Shown: piece after piece, positions 5,294 through 9,158 of the stretch
Position numbering within the stretch: the first letter of the stretch is position 1
Layout of the letters: each line of letters starts with the position of its first letter
NCBI GenBank assembly: GCA_023410675.1
Contig: JAEYPM010000016.1
Location: forward strand, 1-9,158
DNA: 9,158 nucleotides
Direction of reading: 5' to 3'
From: Bacillota bacterium
Lineage (GTDB): Bacteria > Bacillota > Clostridia > Lachnospirales > Cellulosilyticaceae
The notes under the pieces: model-generated
What the model was told of the DNA's origin: nothing
What the model saw: the letters and a program-made list of their open reading frames with translations, nothing else
The model's database searches: none
Made by a program: the position numbers and the translations under genes

Positions 5294-6732
5294 CGTGTAC
5301 CTCCTAATTGTTGTGATAACCATGTGCTTTGGCTATTGTATTGATTGAGCATTTTCTCCATTGCTGTAAACCTTTTGTAGTACATATCTTCCATTCTCGT
5401 AAGTCTTGCCTCAGCATCTATAATCGTCTTTTCTTTAGATTGAATGCTTTGTGTTAATAGCTTATCATTAAATAAGCTATTATAGCTTTTTACATCATTA
5501 GTGGTTGACAATTTTTCTTTGAACTGTTTGTCTAACGTTTTACCAAGTCCATTTAAAAACTCAGCAACAGATGAGCTATCTTCAGTAATTGCTTTTCTTA
5601 ACTTATCTTCGTCAATATGAAGCTTTCCTCTTTCTCTCCATTCACCCGTTGTAATACCTAAATCAGATAACATCTTAATAGCTCCATCGCCAACTGCCTG
5701 ACCTAAAGTTTGTCTCATCATAGAACTAATATCGCGAAGGGTTGAATCATTTCTTAAAAGACTATTTTTAATCTTTTCTTCCCACTTTTCAATCTGTTTT
5801 TCAGACATTTCTTCTTTTTGAGCGTCTGTAAGCGGTTTGTAGCCTTTTGCACTATCTGCTTGTAATTTTGAATTAATCTCTTCTACAAGTTTATTATATT
5901 CCTCTACAAATCCTTTTACGAAATCTATCATACCATCTGTATCTTTTGCAGAAGAAATTGTAATGGTTTCATTTGACGTCCCTGCAATATTAAATGCAAG
6001 TCCATTAACTTCTATTTTATTTGTAGAAGAAGTAACCTCTACGCCACCATTGTAAATAATCTTAGCATCTTGTCCTTGGGTAACACCTGTAGCATTAAGT
6101 ACCTTAAGGCTATCTTCATTCATTGTTATTTGCTGGGAAGCACCAGTTTTTGTTGTGCTCGCAATAAAGGCACTTGACTTTTCATCAAACTTAAAGCTTA
6201 CATTATCTATTCCCTCATCTGACAATGCATTTTTCACTGCAAGTTCAAAGTGTTCTATTGTCATATCGTCTGTAATACCAACATTAATTGTTTTTGCATT
6301 ACTTCCTGTTCCTACTGTCATAGAAAATTCTGAAGGTAAATCTCCATTTATTTCTCCTAGTGTTGTTTGTTTTGTAGCTCCTTGTATTGTTTTCGTTGAT
6401 ACAATAGCTCCTGATGCCATATTTTCAACTTTAACAGTATGGTTGCCCTCTGGAATCACTGCATTTTGATCCATTTTTATAATATTTGGATTAGATACAG
6501 ATACCTTCGTTTTATTAAATGTTCCTTGTAAGCTCATTTTATAAATATAGTTATTATAAAATGAAGATATTTTTGTGTTCATTTCTTTATAAGCATCTTT
6601 TTTCCACTCAAGCAATTGTTTATCTTGTTTTGCTGTGTCTACCTTATTTTGGTAAGGTAATACAAGTGCTTTTACAACGGCTTCAGTATCCATACCAGAT
6701 GAAAGTCCGGAAAATCTTATCGTATTACTCAT
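5290..6732 (-). CDS. fliD: FliD, flagellar filament cap (hook-associated protein 2)
   Basis: FliD forms the cap at the filament tip and guides folding of exported flagellin. The 480-aa protein starts with the conserved IRFSGLSSGMDTEAVVKAL (5-23), the FliD N-terminal domain signature, followed by WKKDAY. The middle (about 100-260) is the variable surface region, rich in Thr, Ser and Asn. The C-terminal FliD domain includes DAQKEEMSEKQIEKWEEK (303-320), LRDISSMMRQTL and DLGITTGEW. The terminal coiled coil (about 430-478) carries RLTRMEDMYYKRFTAMEKML, as expected for stacking against the filament. It starts 14 bases after flaG with an AAGGATGG-type site that overlaps the flaG stop, and overlaps fliS by four bases. 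Secretion is through the flagellar export apparatus, so no Sec signal is expected or seen. Confidence 0.96.
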   Translation of the reverse strand: MSNTIRFSGLSSGMDTEAVVKALVLPYQNKVDTAKQDKQLLEWKKDAYKEMNTKISSFYNNYIYKMSLQGTFNKTKVSVSNPNIIKMDQNAVIPEGNHTVKVENMASGAIVSTKTIQGATKQTTLGEINGDLPSEFSMTVGTGSNAKTINVGITDDMTIEHFELAVKNALSDEGIDNVSFKFDEKSSAFIASTTKTGASQQITMNEDSLKVLNATGVTQGQDAKIIYNGGVEVTSSTNKIEVNGLAFNIAGTSNETITISSAKDTDGMIDFVKGFVEEYNKLVEEINSKLQADSAKGYKPLTDAQKEEMSEKQIEKWEEKIKNSLLRNDSTLRDISSMMRQTLGQAVGDGAIKMLSDLGITTGEWRERGKLHIDEDKLRKAITEDSSSVAEFLNGLGKTLDKQFKEKLSTTNDVKSYNSLFNDKLLTQSIQSKEKTIIDAEARLTRMEDMYYKRFTAMEKMLNQYNSQSTWLSQQLGGTR

Positions 6733-6746
6733 TTACATCACCATCC

Positions 6747-7109
6747 TTATCTTTTTTCATCCACAAATAGTCCTGCTAATTCACACATGTTAGCCACCAT
6801 ATCCAGTATCTTCTCTGAAGGTATTTCTCTAACAATTTCTTTTGTTTGGGTGTTAATGACTTTAATCAAAATTTGCTTTGTTTGTTCATGTACAGAGAAT
6901 TCAAATTCCATGCTGCTTCCACTTATTTTATTGTTCGCACGTTCAATAGCATTAATAATAGCTTTTTCCTGAACTGTTGGCACATATCCTGGGTATTCTT
7001 TAAGGTGCTCCGAAATATTTTTTGTATGAGTAGGTGTAGGTATGTGTTCAAGTTCTTTTTGAGGTGAATAGTGCACTGGTTTAACATTATTATCAATAGC
7101 TATACTCAT
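6747..7109 (-). CDS. flaG: FlaG family protein
   Basis: FlaG is a small flagellar protein encoded beside fliD in many bacteria; it influences filament length in some species, but its mechanism is not settled. This 120-aa protein has a poorly conserved N-terminal tail of about 45 residues, followed by the FlaG domain: a helix (about 46-62), then the strand pattern MEFEFSVHEQTKQILIKVIN (67-86), and the signature TKEIVREIPSEKILDMVANM (89-108). It begins the operon, with a strong AAAGGAGG site seven bases before the ATG and a sigma-28 promoter 45-70 bases upstream. It lies 14 bases before fliD. Confidence 0.93.
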   Translation of the reverse strand: MSIAIDNNVKPVHYSPQKELEHIPTPTHTKNISEHLKEYPGYVPTVQEKAIINAIERANNKISGSSMEFEFSVHEQTKQILIKVINTQTKEIVREIPSEKILDMVANMCELAGLFVDEKR

Positions 7110-7153
7110 ATCCTTTCCTCCTTTTGCTAAATTAGTCTCATGTTTTATATACT

Positions 7154-7180
7154 ATATCGACATTTTTTATCAATTCTTTA
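7154..7180 (-). promoter_or_regulatory. Sigma-28 (SigD/FliA) promoter of the flaG-fliD-fliS operon
   Basis: The minus strand has TAAA (7180-7177), exactly 15 bases, then GTCGATAT (7161-7154). This matches the flagellar late-gene consensus TAAA-N15-GCCGATAT with one mismatch. The -35 element lies within the last codons of the glycosyltransferase gene and the -10 element just after its stop. Its location 45 bases before the flaG ATG is right for the operon. The match of both elements at exact spacing makes this a strong call. Confidence 0.87.
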
Positions 7181-8444
7181 TACCTTGTAAAAGCTCTTTT
7201 TCCGTATTTGTCAATGTTTCAAAGTAATAGTCATATAATTCATTTTTATCAAGTTTTCGAGTGACACTGGCAAGAACTAATTTGTCCCTACTTGAGTTAT
7301 AGTCATATATTTTTGCTAGAAAACCGCCTATAGCCTCTACACTTTCCTTATCTTGTAAGAGGCAAAGTAGTTTATAAAGAATGTTATAATCATACTTATC
7401 TGCTTTAAGAAGTTGAACTAATCTGGTAAGTGCTTTATGAGTATCTCCAATTCTAAGATAATGATCTGCAATAATAGTGTATAATTTATCAATTTGCATG
7501 GCTATATCTGATGGTGCCATACCCTTATAGTTTTCAATTTTGCTTATGCATTGCTCTAGATAAAAAAGGCCTTTATCCATTTCTTCATGTGCACACAAAT
7601 ACGCTCCATAATACCAGTCATAGTCTGGATATTGACTGTCATATGTGATTGCCTTTTCATAGTGTTGCTTCATAAACTCTAGATCCTTGTTTAGTCTTAA
7701 TCCTGCAGATAATATTTTTACATAGCTTCTTTGACCCGTTCCAGCCAAGGTAAAAGTTCCTTTCTGTGTGGCTATTAATGCATGTTCTAGTGATTTCTCA
7801 AAGTTACTTTGCACTTCATAGTTTTCTGCTATATAGTAATGTAAATTGCTATTATTAGGATCTATTTCAATCTCCTTTAATAACAAGCTACCATTTCTTT
7901 CAGATTTATTTTTATCATTCATTACTTTACTATCAAATCCATCATGAAAAACAATGATTTTTTTCGAACAATCTAGTGCCTTTAATTGCCTATCTACATG
8001 AATTAATCTCTCATGAATAGAACCTTCATAAATCATCTTCTTGTCTCGTCTAAAAATTTTAGGTAGTTTTAATGTACTGATAATCCCATTATCATTATAG
8101 TTAATGCTATCAATGAGGATAACATCTTGATTATTTACTTCACACATATCAATGTATACTTTAATGTAAGGAAGGCTTTCCTTTGCTACATGTTCATCAG
8201 CATCTAAGAAAATAACCCAATCTCCTTTTACTTTCTCTAAGGCCTTATTTCTCGCTTTGGCAAAATCATTTTCCCATTCTATCGTATAAACAGTTGCTCC
8301 TTCACTTTTTGCTATTTCAACCGTTCTATCTGTAGAGCCTGTATCTACAACTACGATTTCATCTACTACTTCCTTGACGCTTGCTATGCATCTTTGAATT
8401 TTAGCTTCTTCATTTTTGCATATAACACAGAAAGATAATTGCAT
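7170..8444 (-). CDS. GT2-family glycosyltransferase with TPR-like C-terminal half, probable flagellin glycosyltransferase
   Basis: The N-terminal domain (about 1-200) is a GT-A fold family 2 glycosyltransferase. It has LSFCVICKNEEAKIQRCI (3-20), the nucleotide-binding segment VVDTGSTDRT (32-41), FAKARNKAL (61-69) and the metal/donor motif FLDADEH (79-85) with Asp81-x-Asp83. This subgroup also includes SunS-like protein glycosyltransferases. Residues from about 200 to 400 look like repeated helical hairpins (for example LHYYIAENYEVQSNFEKSLEHALIA split across 207-231), consistent with TPR repeats that could grip a protein acceptor. It sits directly 3' of flagellin, as does the CD0240 flagellin glycosyltransferase in C. 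difficile, so flagellin is the likely acceptor; the donor sugar is unknown. The start is supported by AAGGAGG five bases upstream. A terminator separates it from flagellin, so it is expressed by read-through or from an undetected promoter. Confidence 0.87.
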   Translation of the reverse strand: MQLSFCVICKNEEAKIQRCIASVKEVVDEIVVVDTGSTDRTVEIAKSEGATVYTIEWENDFAKARNKALEKVKGDWVIFLDADEHVAKESLPYIKVYIDMCEVNNQDVILIDSINYNDNGIISTLKLPKIFRRDKKMIYEGSIHERLIHVDRQLKALDCSKKIIVFHDGFDSKVMNDKNKSERNGSLLLKEIEIDPNNSNLHYYIAENYEVQSNFEKSLEHALIATQKGTFTLAGTGQRSYVKILSAGLRLNKDLEFMKQHYEKAITYDSQYPDYDWYYGAYLCAHEEMDKGLFYLEQCISKIENYKGMAPSDIAMQIDKLYTIIADHYLRIGDTHKALTRLVQLLKADKYDYNILYKLLCLLQDKESVEAIGGFLAKIYDYNSSRDKLVLASVTRKLDKNELYDYYFETLTNTEKELLQGIKN

Positions 8445-8480
8445 AATAGCCTCCTTGTATAACCTTATACTAAATTGAGT

Positions 8481-8513
8481 AAAAAGCAGAGAGTATCAAA
8501 AATACTCTCTGCT
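8481..8513 (-). terminator. Strong intrinsic terminator of the flagellin gene
   Basis: A perfect 12-bp stem, AGCAGAGAGTAT paired with ATACTCTCTGCT (8513-8502 and 8496-8485 on the minus strand), closes a five-base loop and is followed by TTTTT in the transcript (8485-8481). It lies 16 bases after the flagellin stop. It would make flagellin mRNA mainly monocistronic and abundant while lowering expression of the downstream glycosyltransferase. Confidence 0.94.
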
Positions 8514-8529
8514 CATGACTTGTTCTTAA

Positions 8530-9158
8530 CTATCTAAGTAATGAAAGCACTGATTGAGGCGTTTGATTTGCCTGAGCAAGCATTGCTTGAGAAGCTTGAG
8601 TTAAGATGTTCTTCTTTGTGAATTCCATCATCTCTTTTGCCATGTCTGTATCTCTGATACGAGATTCAGCTGCAGTTAAGTTCTCTACTGTACTTCCTAA
8701 GTTGTTAGAGGTATGCTCTAACCTGTTTTGAAGAGAACCATATGTAGATCTGGCACTATTAACACTTGTAATAAAAGCATCTACTGCAGTTGGTGCTGTT
8801 GCAGATGTTAAATCAATAGTAAGAGAAGTTGCTCCTATAGTTACTTTAGAAGTAGCATCATCTATTTGGATTGTCACTGCTGCACCCATTGTGATTCCAT
8901 TAAATTTAGTATTGCTAATGATATTGGTTACTTCAGCATTAAGTGTTCCAAGTTCAGCTGTGATTGCTGTTTTATCTGATGAACTGTAAGTACCATTTTG
9001 GTATTGTGTAGCAAGTTCTTTTGCTCTTACAAGCATATCACTTACTTCTGTTAAAGCACCTTCCATTGTTTGGATATAAGAAATACCATCTTGTGCATTT
9101 CTTTGTGCTTGGCTTAACCCTCTGATTTGTCCTCTCATTTTTTCTGAGATAGATAGAC
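8530..9158 (-). CDS. fliC: Flagellin, N-terminus off the right edge
   Basis: The visible 208 residues cover all but about the first 50 residues of a flagellin, the filament subunit. The frame is open to the window edge and begins LSISEKMRGQIRGL, the conserved internal part of the N-terminal D0/D1 domain, so the ATG at 9138 is internal and not the start. RNAQDGISYIQTMEGALTE continues D1. The variable middle is short (about 75 residues, Thr/Ser/Ala-rich around VTIGATSLTIDLTSATAPT), so this flagellin lacks large D2/D3 domains. The C-terminal D1/D0 helices are typical: SRIRDTDMAKEMMEFTKK and QASQAMLAQANQTPQSVLSLLR. The Ser/Thr residues of the short central part are the natural candidates for O-glycosylation by enzymes encoded downstream (inference). 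Translation, export and capping would depend on FliS and FliD encoded in this window. Confidence 0.97.
   Translation of the reverse strand, partial: LSISEKMRGQIRGLSQAQRNAQDGISYIQTMEGALTEVSDMLVRAKELATQYQNGTYSSSDKTAITAELGTLNAEVTNIISNTKFNGITMGAAVTIQIDDATSKVTIGATSLTIDLTSATAPTAVDAFITSVNSARSTYGSLQNRLEHTSNNLGSTVENLTAAESRIRDTDMAKEMMEFTKKNILTQASQAMLAQANQTPQSVLSLLR

Noticed and set aside
5294..5323. Upstream ATG for fliS giving ten extra residues
   Set aside because: The extra residues are translated from the end of fliD in another frame, and the strong AGGAGGT site and conserved FliS N-terminus point to the ATG at 5293.
8445..8480. A dedicated promoter for the GT2 glycosyltransferase
   Set aside because: TATAAG and TATACA -10-like strings are present, but no -35 element at suitable spacing could be found, and AT-rich DNA gives such strings by chance.
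9136..9138. ATG at 9138 as the flagellin start
   Set aside because: The frame stays open to the window edge with LSISEK before it, and MRGQIRGL is an internal conserved flagellin segment.
1..9158. CRISPR arrays, tRNA or rRNA genes, insertion sequences, phage or attachment sites
   Set aside because: No regularly spaced repeats, RNA-gene-like sequences, transposase or integrase coding, or terminal repeats were seen.

Overview
The window looks like a flagellar late-gene and flagellin-glycosylation region from a low-GC, AT-rich Firmicute, most likely a motile Clostridia. The evidence is the AGGAGG-type ribosome binding sites, a near-consensus sigma-28 (SigD) promoter, and a compact flagellin with the usual Firmicute C-terminus. 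The genus cannot be fixed from the sequence alone. All supported genes lie on the minus strand, so transcription runs from high to low coordinates.

Layout in transcription order: (1) 9158-8530, the C-terminal part of a flagellin, closed by a strong 12-bp-stem intrinsic terminator (8481-8513). (2) 8444-7170, a GT2 glycosyltransferase with a helical, TPR-like C-terminal half, placed directly behind flagellin as in Clostridioides-type flagellin glycosylation loci. (3) A sigma-28 promoter (7154-7180) starting inside the end of the glycosyltransferase gene, which drives flaG, fliD, fliS, an unrecognised 120-aa helical protein and a Maf-type (DUF115/MptE-like) motility accessory glycosyltransferase. 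This block ends at a G/C-rich intrinsic terminator (3191-3237). (4) A separate nucleotide-sugar module: pseB (UDP-GlcNAc 4,6-dehydratase, inverting), then, after a 185-bp non-coding gap with possible gene remnants, a DegT/DnrJ/EryC1/StrS aminotransferase of the VioA-like type rather than classical PseC. An FkbM-family methyltransferase follows with its ribosome binding site overlapping the aminotransferase stop, and it runs off the left edge.

Working model (inference): FlaG, FliD and FliS handle filament assembly. The GT2 enzyme and the Maf protein attach sugars to flagellin. PseB and the aminotransferase begin synthesis of an amino-dideoxy sugar for that glycan, and the FkbM enzyme may methylate it. 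Later steps of such a pathway (acetyltransferase, hydrolase, synthase, CMP-transferase) are not in the window and could lie beyond its left edge.

Nothing here is clearly a wholly new system. The points most worth checking are the unusual PseB plus VioA-type aminotransferase pairing across a scar-like gap, the unknown protein between FliS and Maf, and the promoter embedded in the glycosyltransferase gene.
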